Below are positions 1 to 10,113 of a DNA stretch of 64,000 nt, piece by piece. How positions within the stretch are numbered: the stretch's first letter is position 1; every line of letters starts with the position of its first letter. Below the pieces are notes generated by a model, which was not told the origin of the DNA, searched no databases, and worked only from the letters and a program-made list of their open reading frames with translations. The DNA comes from Adiantum capillus-veneris (taxonomy: Eukaryota > Streptophyta > Polypodiopsida > Polypodiales > Pteridaceae), in contig CM043968.1 in assembly GCA_014529385.2 (NCBI GenBank), forward strand, positions 28,091,013-28,155,012, in the 5' to 3' direction. Position numbers and translations under genes: made by a program.

Positions 1-1
1 A

Positions 2-949
2 GAATTCGTTGATTGGTTTCAACAATTCACCATGGACACGACGAAAGTTTTACTTTTAGCTTACAACAAAAAGTAAGTGTTTTTTATCTTGCTATTCTTC
101 AATATTTTGTATACTATGAATAGCAAACTAATTCCTTGTTTTGTGCAATCAGTTTACATTGGATCCTTGTTGAACTAAACATTGAGCGTAAGTGTTTCTA
201 CCTTGCAAATTTTGCGCATGGTTTTCATGGGAATGTCCGAAGGTACTTCGTTACTTGTTTCTTGATTCTCCGATTTCGATGCAACGTGTGGTCACCATTT
301 GCTATGTCTTGCAGGTTTGTTCAGAAACTTGTTGTGCTGCATGGGAAGCATTGACCCAAGACAGTGTTTGGGAAGATATGATGATTCTGAGTTGCAAGGT
401 CCCAAAACTAGACAACGAGCATTCTTGTGAATGGAGAGTTCTTGCAAATGCAGAACTTCTTCTGGAATGCATTTATATTGAGGAGCGTAGAAGTGTAAGT
501 GCAATGTTTCTCTTTTGTAATCCTTGCACACATGATTTCTTTGAATTACATATAAAAGCTAGGGAATTCATTTGCAGGCAAGGAACGTCCATGTGGAAGC
601 ATTCAGGACAACAATAATCCAGAATATGGTCAATCTTGTGGAGACACATCCTCTGGGAGCCACAGATGTTTTTGTTGTGCCGTCGCCACGACCACAACCT
701 TGGCCTCCACCTCGGAGGTACGAAGTAGAGCCTCAACCAACGACCGACCAAGCTCTTGGACGTGCCTCCCCTCGTGTTTCTGGCCACTCAACCTATAGTC
801 TTTTTGTGATACCCGATTTTACCAAAGAAGACGAGGTCACTACACAATATTTTCCTCAATCCCAAACCCATCACCCAACCCCCAGACCGTCTCCTAAGCC
901 TTTACATTCCAGTCATGGTAATCAAGCGGAGAGCTCCCCTCAATTGTAA
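2..949 (+). pseudogene. Ulp1/SENP-like cysteine peptidase C-terminal fragment
   Basis: The fragment resembles the C-terminal half of a C48 (Ulp1-type) peptidase, a family found in plant genes and often carried by plant DNA transposons. Exon pieces at 2-72 and about 153-187 are joined in frame by a GT-AG intron and encode a stretch ending in HWILVEL, which fits the catalytic His region. A later exon ending at 494 encodes VPKLDNEHSCEWRVL, matching the Q-x-N-x-x-DCG-x-x-V block with the usual Gln and the D and G around Cys altered. A phase-0 intron (495-577) leads to a final exon at 578-949 with a Pro-rich C-terminus. I could not connect the middle exons cleanly, so it is probably degenerate. 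The 5' part lies outside the window. The family call is inferred from motifs only. Confidence 0.42.
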
Positions 950-1502
950 ATGAGAGCTACTAATCAATGGATTTAATTGGACATTACAATGTACATTATT
1001 AAACCCAATGTAAAGACAACTTGAGTCAATTTTGAAAAAATAATTCTTCTCAAAACTTATTTGCAAGAAATTCCTTAACAATGCATTTTTACATGAATAT
1101 AGATTGCAAGCTTTCTGTCAACAGCTTTCTTTGATATTCGTAGTTCAGAGCAATGTGATATACTTTGTGAGCCGCCTTCTTCAATCAAGAGTTGAATTGC
1201 ACTAAAAACAGTCAGTCATCCTTTATCTCTACGCACAATGTCTTCTTCTCCTTTCTCTGAGGCTCCTGTACGACAGTTAATCGAACAGTTAGATTAGACT
1301 AATATTTTGTGATGATAATCAGAGGGAAATAACTAACGCAACATTCATGTTTACATACAAAACATACTACCTTTCGCATGTAGCACTGGAAAAGAAATTT
1401 TGGAGATAGGCTAAGGTCAACCTCGTTCTCCAAATCCTCGTGCACTTGTTGCAGTGTCGCATTGCCTCGAATGCTAAGAACAGTTAGTAGATCAAGTCCA
1501 CA
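950..1502. other. Intergenic, nothing recognised
   Basis: AT-rich sequence between the peptidase-like fragment and the minus-strand ORF. I see no coding region, repeat or RNA gene here. Confidence 0.5.
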
Positions 1503-2156
1503 CTATATCTCAAGCATTCTCAAAGGATTGTTCAAGTCATCAGTTAAATCTTGGTCCAAAGCTACCAGATGACCATTCACTCGATGCAACCTTATGTGGT
1601 GGAAGGAAGCTATGAAATTTTGAGAAGCTATCATGCACTTACACACAATAGACTTCTTATTTACCTTGCATAAGATGCCATCAAAATCATGGACATCCCA
1701 AGATTCATCCAGAAAATTGAGGCATTTCTTTGTCTTGCAGAGTAGCATAGTTCCAGTCTTCTTAATCTCTTCATCATGGAAAAAGTCGATGAACACATAC
1801 ATGGGCATGAAGATTGAAACACGTACCAGTCGACTAGCAATATTTGGTCTTAAGCACTTTTGTATTTTTTTATGAAGCTTTAGTCTGAAACACTCAGAGG
1901 TTTCAAATGAAGGGACTGGCCACTCTGGACTATCCTTCGAAGGAGCCGGGAGATATTTTAGAGTGTCGAAGCAAAGCGCAAAACGCAAAGCATTATAAAA
2001 GTGGTCGAAGAAGAAAATCTCCCTTTCAGTCAACGCTCTTCTGGCGCTAGTGTTATAGAGTATCTCTCCCACAGTTGCATGGAATGCATCAAAAATACCA
2101 ATAATGCAATCCACCAACTGACAGTTTTCTTTGTCAGAAGGATAAATATCTGCAAC
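1503..2156 (-). CDS. Unidentified exon-like ORF (about 217 codons)
   Basis: A minus-strand frame stays open for over 200 codons and ends in a stop at 1503. The only upstream starts are non-ATG, and a splice-acceptor-like GTTGCAG lies at about 2157, just before the codons for DIYPSDKEN, so this looks like the last exon of a gene rather than a complete one. The predicted protein is mixed alpha/beta in composition with several aromatic clusters (for example FFFDHFYNALRF). No zinc finger, membrane segment or catalytic motif is visible. I do not recognise the family. It could be a host gene fragment or a transposon gene piece. No upstream exon was identified with confidence. Confidence 0.35.
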   Translation of the reverse strand, partial: VADIYPSDKENCQLVDCIIGIFDAFHATVGEILYNTSARRALTEREIFFFDHFYNALRFALCFDTLKYLPAPSKDSPEWPVPSFETSECFRLKLHKKIQKCLRPNIASRLVRVSIFMPMYVFIDFFHDEEIKKTGTMLLCKTKKCLNFLDESWDVHDFDGILCKVNKKSIVCKCMIASQNFIASFHHIRLHRVNGHLVALDQDLTDDLNNPLRMLEI

Positions 2157-2180
2157 TGGCAAGTTAAACACACAGTACAC

Positions 2181-3035
2181 GAGTGAAGAGTAAAATCTAT
2201 TGTGGATGTAAGAAAACTTATAATTTGGTCGGTTTGTTGGAAATCATGTCGGTGTTGTTCGTAGACGCAACTCTGAGTGCATATATGTGTGTTCAATGAG
2301 AACCTATTTGATTGTTTTGCTAGTTTGTGACAAGCAAAAGTTTTTCACCCTACCTTTATAACTATTCACAAACTCATTGCCGTGCGCTTTCTCTTCCTCG
2401 TCTACAGGAGAACCCAGCTTCCAGCTGTAATGGCCATCGACCGTTGTCCAAATCGAAGCTGTTGAAAATTTCAACAGACTTAATACTTGAGGATGGTCGT
2501 CGAGGTCTTCTGTTCTCCATTAGTGATTCTTCTATGGCAAGATGCACAACACAGATGTGAGAGGGGAAGTACTTCTGAGCGCAAACACAATACATTCAAA
2601 TGCAAGTAGAATAGTTAGTTGAGCGTAAATGAATGATAATGAGCGGGAATACTATGAAGTCTCTCCTATCAAAAAAGTGTGCACAACTGCATTGAGTGTG
2701 AGTTATGTGGTACATTTGTCCTATATTAGGTCTTGACAAGAAAGATTCGAGAAAATCACAATGTATATTAGTGAAGGTTTTTTATGCAACTAAAAATTGT
2801 TTTTTGAAAATGCTGAAATTTGAGATAAAAACAAGGAAATCCGAGCTACTGTTATGGTAGCCCGCCATCCATTGGTCGCGTTGCATTCTCTCTCTAGCGC
2901 TAAAAGGACCAAATTTGAGTCCAAACTTTCCCTAATGCCGCATCACTCCCAGGGGGGATTTGCTACCATATACATGTGGTGGTGATGTGAGTGAACACAC
3001 TTAGGACCGCCGGGGCATTTTTTCCTCACTACTAG
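2181..3035. other. Intergenic, no gene seen
   Basis: AT-rich sequence with only short ORFs. A 41-bp stretch at 2965-3005 recurs with few changes at 35879-35919, immediately before a copia RT scrap, so part of this interval is probably retroelement debris. Confidence 0.4.
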
Positions 3036-3191
3036 GAGGTTTTCTCCCCCGTGCATTGTATATACGCCCATCACTCTAGGGCTATCTTATCTTTCCATTG
3101 CACACTAAGTAATACACTCTTTGTTGTGTGCCTTGAGCTTCCTTCGTCTTCTCCAAGATGTGTGTGTTTTCATGCAACCCTAATTCCAACA
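3036..3191 (+). repeat. Ty1/copia LTR remnant (3' part of LTR)
   Basis: This stretch matches, in opposite orientation, the LTR at 41348-41615 of the copia element further right. Shared blocks include GCATTGTATATACGCCCATC, CACTCTAGGGCTATC and the terminal CCCTAATTCCAACA. It ends in the CA expected of an LTR terminus, but I see no primer binding site after it, so it is a solo or truncated LTR. Its 5' boundary could not be set. Confidence 0.65.
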
Positions 3192-3278
3192 TGTTCAAGG
3201 GATCCTAAAGGTGGGAAACAAGCCTATAAAACAATATGGTTGGGTGGAGAATAGCATGACTCCGTCCATGGCTCTTAA
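3192..3278 (+). repeat. Left arm of an 86-bp inverted repeat
   Basis: The sequence beginning TGTTCAAGGGATCCTAAAGG is found inverted at 6827-6912. The outer 24 nt are identical and most of the remainder matches. The two arms enclose the non-autonomous LTR element at 3613-6362. They may be the ends of an older inverted-repeat element or two inverted copies of one repeat. Confidence 0.7.
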
Positions 3279-3607
3279 AATGATATCAAAGAAATTAAGT
3301 TTGTGGGGAAAGATCGATTGTGGACCCTTGCATGTGCATGGCACACAACAAGCTTCTATGGCATACTCGTAGAGACTCGTGAAGCAACACAAGAAAGGGG
3401 TCTTCCACACACAAAGGCCACATGGCGACTTGTACAGATCTTGGCTAGGATGGTGTCGAAAGGAGTCTCCCCCCCACAACGCATCTTGACTCTGTAGCGG
3501 GCTCAAAAAGTGCCAATAACAACCAACACGAGTGCTGCAAGCGTCCCTCGTATTGCCACATCTACACAGAAGCCACTCATTTCACGTAGGAGGGACCCCT
3601 TGGGTAC
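3279..3607. other. Flank between inverted repeat arm and LTR element
   Basis: No coding motif or structured repeat is visible. The segment ends in the CCAAT target duplication of the next element. Confidence 0.4.
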
Positions 3608-3612
3608 CCAAT

Positions 3613-4551
3613 TGTCACGTGTAGCAGAAGTGTTTATAGATTAGCTCGGATCTAGCTCTCCGTACAAACACAAGGGACACTTTACTTCACTTGAAATAAC
3701 CAAAGTGAACTGAATGAAGAGAGAGAGAGAGAGAGAGAAGAGACGATGCCGAATGTCGGGTCCCAAATCCTCAAGGGCCCCCTTCCTGTGTTTCCAGAGA
3801 AACTAATTTATTTATTTCTTACACAATGCTAGTACAATGATGCTAAATGCTGAGGTACTGATGCTAATGGGTATTAATGCTACTGATGTTGGGTACTAAT
3901 GGGTATTGATGGGTACTAAGGGGTGTTGCGGGTATTGAGGTAATGTAGGGCACTGAGGTACTGTTGGGTACTATTGGGTACTGATGGATACTAAAGGGTA
4001 CTACAGGGTACTAAGGTACTGTGGGGTATTGTTGGGTTCTATGTCGATGATGATGATGTCAACTACGAGGAATTACTGGATTCTATGTCGACAATGGGGT
4101 ATTGATGGGTTCTACGTCGACGAGGATGACTAGCAAGTACTGACAAGGCTAAGGGTTGAAATATGATGCGACCATGGACTGAAAACGCTGATGGGAAGAA
4201 AGCTGGTTGGAAACAATGGCCGCTTTGGACTACAAGCACTGAGTATGCAGGTTCTTTGTTGTTGTTGTTGCTTCTTACTAGCACCTAAGGGCTGCTTTTA
4301 TAGGTACCAACAAGGGTAAATGAAAAGTCACTTATTATTAAAATGCACTTTAAGAGGTGGTTCACGCACAGTAAATTATTAAGTGCTAAAATGTAGTACT
4401 GTGCAAGAGAGGGTATGCAACTATGATCGGCTTGGACATGCACGTCCTACTAGAGGCTCACAAAGGTGCCAAGCTAGTTCCTAAGCTAAGACTCATGCTA
4501 GATTGTAGCAGAAGCATGTCCACGTAGCGCAAGTGAAGTGCACATGTGACA
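3613..4551 (-). repeat. 3' LTR of the non-autonomous element
   Basis: This 939-bp LTR contains a GA tract (about 3719-3740) and a degenerate minisatellite with a unit like GGGTACTG (about 3850-4110). It differs from its partner by many substitutions and an about 200-bp length difference, which points to an old insertion or rapid change in the minisatellite. Confidence 0.85.
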
Positions 4552-5220
4552 TTCCCCCCTGTTAAAGGTGAGGCACAATTGTCGAACTTCTATCTGTGGA
4601 TACTTCTATGTGCTTTTGATGATGACTGCTTCTGATGCTTGTGGATGCATAATCGATGAAGATTTTTCTCCAAACGGGTGGATACTACATTTGGTGCGAT
4701 GTAAACACCGACCATACAAGTTGCTAGGTAGTCTTACTACTATCGCAGAATACAAGTCTTGGTGTTGACTCTACCTTGCAAGCAAGTTCTAGCCACTTGA
4801 ATAGTCCTGTCATGAAGACATTGCAATTGAAGCTGAAAGGTAAGGGCGCTCAAACGTATTTCCAAGGGTTTTTTGTCGATGGAAGTGGATGCACACTACA
4901 TGCAAATGCAAATGCAGAAGAGGGTTTGGGATTCTCCAACTCCTTCCATATCCGCATACGAGGCAAGTAGATCCTGGTACTAAAGATCTAGATTTTTGTG
5001 TATCCATTGTTGATCTTCCTTCAAAGACATGGCAATGAAGATGGGAGCTGGTACTGGATGCATGATATTGAGGGTGCTAAGAGGCTGACAAGTCCGAGGT
5101 AGGGACGTGAAGCTTCTCTAAGGAATAAAAACTAAGAGAGGTTCTTTGGGTTCTTGGTTCTTCTTTAGGTTCTTCCCTTGAGTTTGCAAAGCCGAAGCAC
5201 GCACAAAAATCTGATACCAA
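4552..5220 (-). other. Internal region with PPT and PBS, non-coding
   Basis: The 669-bp interior starts next to the left LTR with the polypurine tract (CAGGGGGGAA on the minus strand, 4552-4560). It ends with the tRNA-Met primer binding site at about 5210-5220. Only short ORFs without retroelement motifs are present. Confidence 0.8.
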
Positions 5221-6362
5221 TGTTAGGTGCAGTGGAAATGTTTATGGATGTAGCTCAGATCTCTCTACACAAACATACGGGACACTTTACTTCACTTGAA
5301 AGAACTGAACTGAGCTGAATGAAAAGAGAGAGACACAAGAGAGAGAGAAAAGAGACAACACCGAATGTCGGGTCCCAAACCCTTAAGGGCCCTCTTGCTC
5401 TATTGCCAGAGAAACTGCTTTCTTTATTTCTTGCACAATGCTGATACAGTGATAGTAAATATTGAGGTATCATGCTAATGGGTATTGATGATGTTGATGT
5501 GGGTACTATTGGGCACTCTTGGGTACTAGCGGGTACTGAGGTATTGCGGGGTATTGAAGGGTACTAAGGTACTGCGGGGTACTATTGGGTTCTATGTCGA
5601 CGACGATGATGTCAACGATGAGGTACTGCTGGATTCTATGTCTACGAAGATGATGTGGACGACGGGGTATTGATGGGTTCTATGTCGATGATGATGATGA
5701 TGACGACGACGAGGTACTCCTAGGTCTTATGGATCCTTATGCTGAGCTAGGCAAGGGCCAACCCAAGGCACAAGGGTGCTAGGTGTTAGGGTACTGTGTA
5801 AACGAAAATGATGACGATGACGATGTCGACGACGACCACGCTATGATTGAATGCCAAAACCTGCCAGTGATGTCGATGGCTAGGGTTTGCAACCATGTCG
5901 AGGCTAAGGAATAAAATCTGATGCGACCATGGGCTAAAAACACTGATCATGCTGGTTGAAACGTTGGTCTTGTGGTTAAAAACGTTGATGAGAAGAAGGC
6001 TGGAAATGCTGGCCGCTTTGGACTGCAAGCACTGAGTCTGCAGGTTCTTCTATTGTTACTATTGCTTCCTACTGGTGCCTAAGGGCTGCTTTTATCGATA
6101 CAAATGCCTCGATCGGGTAACCATCCCAACAAGGGTAATGAAAAGTCACTTCTTAATAAAATGCACTTTAAGAGGTGGTTCACTCGTAGTAAATACCTAA
6201 GTGCTAAAATGTGGTACTATGCAAGAGAGGGTATGCAACTATGACCGGCCTAGACATGCACGTCCTGCTAGAGGCTCACAAAGGAGCCACGCTAGGTCCT
6301 AAGCTAAGACTCATGCTAGATTGTAGCAGAAGCATGGTGGCAAGTGAAGTGCGCACGTCACA
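5221..6362 (-). repeat. 5' LTR of the non-autonomous element
   Basis: This 1142-bp LTR shares long blocks with 3613-4551, for example GGGACACTTTACTTCACTTG and the CCGAATGTCGGGTCCCAAA block. It also carries the GGTACTG-type minisatellite (about 5460-5700) and GATGATGA/ACGACG triplet runs. Confidence 0.85.
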
Positions 6363-6826
6363 CCAATTTTCTTTAGAAGGGCCACCGTAAGAGTACCCTC
6401 CTACAAACCAAGGGCCAGTGCTTTGTTTGGGCACTTGAGGTAGGTCGATCATGAATATGAGTTTGAATTTTTATAGTGGTGATGCTAGAGGAAAACATTA
6501 CACGATCTTTGTTTATCTAGCTACATCTTCACTTCCTCCATAGTACAAGAAGTCTAGCATTTCTATTTGGGTGAGCCTTTAATGACTTAGAATATGGAGG
6601 AACAACGGAGTTTGAGCCTATGAAGCCAAACATGCAAGTTGCTAAGCTTCGGAGAAAATGGCCATGGCAAGAAAAACTTTGTCATAGCCAATTTAGGTTT
6701 ATGATTTCACAAGGGGCATGACCCCTAGGAAAGTTTTTCCAAGGTAGATTGAGTTGAAAGAGACGATGATCGAGTGAATATGGAACCTCAAGGACAACAA
6801 GGTTGGAACGTTTCAAGTTTTTACTA

Positions 6827-6912
6827 TTAGAGCCAAGGACTGAGGCATGATATTCTCCACCCAACCATATCCTTCAATAGGCCCGTAGCCCACCTTTAGG
6901 ATCCCTTGAACA
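6827..6912 (-). repeat. Right arm of the 86-bp inverted repeat
   Basis: Reverse-complement partner of 3192-3278. The shared inner core includes ATATGGTTGGGTGGAGAAT. Confidence 0.7.
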
Positions 6913-8166
6913 CACATGTCTAGTCGACCTTGCCTAGGGTCTGTGGCCCCACTGGTTTCTTGGCATTATTTTCAAATTTTATTGTTTTCAATGCATTTTT
7001 TGCCTTTATTTTGCAAAGAATCATAACTTGGTATGCAAGCTGCTTTGAAATCCATAACAGCAAGCAAGACCAGGTTTTCATACTATTATGATTCAATGCT
7101 TTAGCAAGGATATTTATGGGGCTATTTGTGTGCGATGTTTACAGGCACTTTCACAGTTTGAGATATGATGTACACATACATGTTTGAGGATAGACTGTGC
7201 AAGCTAATGGAAAAACATCATTTTGCCATGGTCGTGCAAGTTAATGTTGTTCAGTCACTTTCAAGGAATGTGAGCGGCTACTTTCTAAGTATCAATGATG
7301 TTGATGGCCTATCCAAGCATCTTTCTCAAGGCCCAGGATAAGAGTAGAACCAAGGGAGGCAACACGGCCACTGCATGCATAGCATGCCAATATGGTGGAC
7401 TAACTCCCATTGAAGAAAGCGTGTTTACACTTTTGCTACGAATGCACATAGTATTCAACAAGGTCCATGGACTAGTTGATGATCAACAAGGTCAACTCTA
7501 TTTAAGATTTGCAAGGCATGCACAACGGTGCCTATGTACTAAGTTTTTTTAATGTTATGACCCTTTGCACTAGGGTGCTTATGAAATTATGCCTTAGCAT
7601 GCACACAATTTATTATTCGCATTTATTTTGCCATATACACATTCTCTCTTATGTTTGAATACGGATATTTTCTTCCAAGCCTTTATCTTGCCTCTGTGGA
7701 CAAGAAACAACTCTATTATAGTTGAATTTGTTCATTCTATATGCACGCAACAGATGATGTTTTCCTTTATCATTATGCATGGTTATCAACCATAGCTAGC
7801 CAATTCAAGTGGTAGTTTTTTGTCATTTTTTATAATAATTTATGAACAAAGTTAATCACAAATATTCAAAGATGTAGAGCAAATTCGGATCCGTTTCAGT
7901 CATGCAGCCCTTCTGGAAAAATTTTGAGTATTTTTATGATGGCTATATGACTATGATTACCTACAACATCTGCTTCTAGTTTTTCTTCTAAACACTTCTA
8001 TTGTAGAATTTTATGAGCATGTCTATGATATAATATATCTACAAGATTGTATGTATGCACGTGTGTTCTAGACTTTTAACAGTGTGTCTACAAGATAGTA
8101 ATTCAACAAGTTGGTATGCTATGTCATGTGTAATGATTTGGGCAAAGTGCACACCGAGTTTTTTGT
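6913..8166. other. AT-rich flank, no gene recognised
   Basis: Only short ORFs occur (the longest near 7295-7552) and none carries a motif I can name. The interval ends at the TTTGT target duplication of the gypsy element. Confidence 0.45.
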
Positions 8167-9756
8167 TGTAACATTTAATGGCCTAAAATCTTTTGTGTAG
8201 CGGAATTTAGCATGAACATAGTGGGCATTTCATTAGAGTTGATTCCTAATGAGAATTACAAGAGTGCTTGGGTGGAGAGAGCAACAAAAAGCATAACACC
8301 TAGTTAGATAGCATCGACAATACTTTCAAAAGAGAGAGCAATTAAGCTATTGACAACAGTTGAGGACCGGATTTGCATGGAGCCGGTCCCCCCTCCAAAA
8401 GGCTTTGTATTATGGTTTCTCCCATCAAGAGAGACATTGTACAATACAATTCTTTGTGTTCCTTCAAGACTAGCTAGTGCAATGAAGATGGAAGCTTCAT
8501 ACACCAAGCAAAACACTTAATCAAACACAACTTGAATTATCCCCGTTCTCAGACCCAAGACCTCACACACCTTCGAAGATGGTGAGAGCTAGCAGGGTAT
8601 GAGAGTAGATTGAGAGGAAAAAGAAGTATCTTACGAGAAAGAAGTACATCTCCTCACATAATCACTCATATTAGCATAGCTTAGCTTAGTAATTAGCTTG
8701 GTAGAGAAGATGAGCATGCATTGAAGCTTGGCTCTTGGTTGGATTTTCATCCACATGCCAAGAGAGTGTTGATGTAGGCTTCTATCTCACAAGCTTGGAG
8801 TAGGTGATGAGCTCTCCATTAAAGCTTGGGAGGAGATAGAGTATTTTCCCTTCACACATGGTCAAGTGTGAGAGTGTGTGTGTCAATGCCAAGCAAAAAT
8901 CAGCCCCCCCCCTCTCTTGGGCGAGCCCTAGCTGCTAAGTAAGTCTGGCTTTTGCCTCATTGGACCTCCCCAGGTCAAGCCAATAGGGATTAAGCAGCAT
9001 AAGTGATAGCCTTCTGACATGTGTCCCCCTTTCCCCTTTTGTGAGAGCTTTAGGTAATTAAATAATTAAACTAAACTCTCATTGGACCCCTTTGCCTCCT
9101 GGCCAATAGGAATCAGGCAAGCCATGGGGCTCCTGAATGCTCATTGGACCCCTTGGGAGACTGCCCAATAGTCTTCTAGGACACTTAATTCTTATTGGTT
9201 TCTTTTATTAAATGTTTTTAAATTAATTAAACTAGATTTACTCTAGCTTAATTCTCATTGGTCCACTTCAAGGGTCTTCCAATAGGAATTGGGCACACCT
9301 TGTGGGCATCTGGCCTAGGGAGCTGACATGTGTCCCTCATTCCCTTTGTGTAAAGGGAGCCTGTGTGTGTGTGTGTGGCTTTCTCTCTCATCCCCTAGCT
9401 TTGGGGCTCGCCCCCTCCCATGTAGGGATATGCAAAGACTTTTAGGGCACACACTAAGCATCCAATTTTCCCTAGGGTTGACCTTTGGACACAACCTTTG
9501 AATTTTGGAACCTTAGCATTTTGGAAGTCTTAATGGGCTGAACCTTAGGGTCTTTTTGGCCCATTGTTTCACATGGCTCTTTTGCAGATGGCCCCCCCTT
9601 TGGATCCCTATTTTCCCTCCTTTGGATCCCTACTGTGGCCGGTCTGCTAACTTAACCAATATTCTAGCTTTTTCTCCCTTGGCACTTCCCCACATTAAAT
9701 GATCAGTTTAATATGAGAAAATCATTTAGGAGAATTAGATATTGATTATTATGACA
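8167..9756 (-). repeat. 3' LTR of gypsy element 1
   Basis: 1590-bp LTR. The U3-side half holds four regularly spaced ATTGG/CCAAT pairs (see findings), a C-run and a short TG repeat. An open 70-codon frame inside it is also present in the other LTR and is not considered a gene. Confidence 0.95.
8959..9283. promoter_or_regulatory. Array of inverted CCAAT-box pairs in the LTR
   Basis: ATTGG motifs at 8959, 9081, 9143 and 9257 are each followed by CCAAT at 8980, 9103, 9165 and 9279. The start-to-start spacings are 21, 22, 22 and 22 bp. CCAAT is the core of the NF-Y binding site. The spacing is seen directly; promoter function is inferred. Confidence 0.5.
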
Positions 9757-10113
9757 TTACCTCTCTCTTGAAATCATAGTCGTCCTCGACTATGGTGTAG
9801 AGAAGATAAAGCATACGCATGAGTCCTTTTCTTAGCGGGTAGAGGATCCCTATGTTACCCTACGACATCATTCCATAATGGATGACTAGTCCATTTGGCG
9901 CTTGAGAGCCTGAGGCTGCCGCAAGCATGTCTGCACATTAGTCCTATCAGTCTTCCATAGTAGAGTGACAAGCTCTACTTGGTGTTTGGGAGACGTCGTC
10001 TCCGCAAACTTGATCTAAGCATGCATACTACTTCATTTTTGTGCACAAATAAAGAAAAAGGGAGTCTTATAAGACAAAAATTTTTGTTCATTTTTAACAT
10101 TTTGTACATTTGC

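Larger units (their letters stand above)
3613..6362 (-). mobile_element. Non-autonomous LTR retrotransposon, complete, with TSD
   Basis: Two direct long repeats (3613-4551 and 5221-6362), both bounded by TG...CA, enclose only 669 bp. Perfect 5-bp duplications CCAAT flank the element (3608-3612 and 6363-6367). A primer binding site complementary to initiator tRNA-Met (TTGGTATCAGA on the minus strand) abuts the right LTR, and a G-rich polypurine tract abuts the left LTR, so the element reads on the minus strand. There is no gag, RT or integrase coding capacity. It must have been mobilised in trans. About 1 kb of LTR with 0.67 kb of interior is longer than a typical TRIM and shorter than a typical LARD. 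Confidence 0.9.

Noticed and set aside
3850..4110. GGTACTG repeats as a telomere-like or CRISPR-like array
   Set aside because: Units are degenerate and have no unique spacers; they lie within an LTR of a plant retrotransposon.
8304..8516. 70-codon ORF repeated exactly at 15617-15829
   Set aside because: It lies inside both LTRs of gypsy element 1, so the duplication is explained by LTR identity. It is not conserved as an ORF in copy 2.
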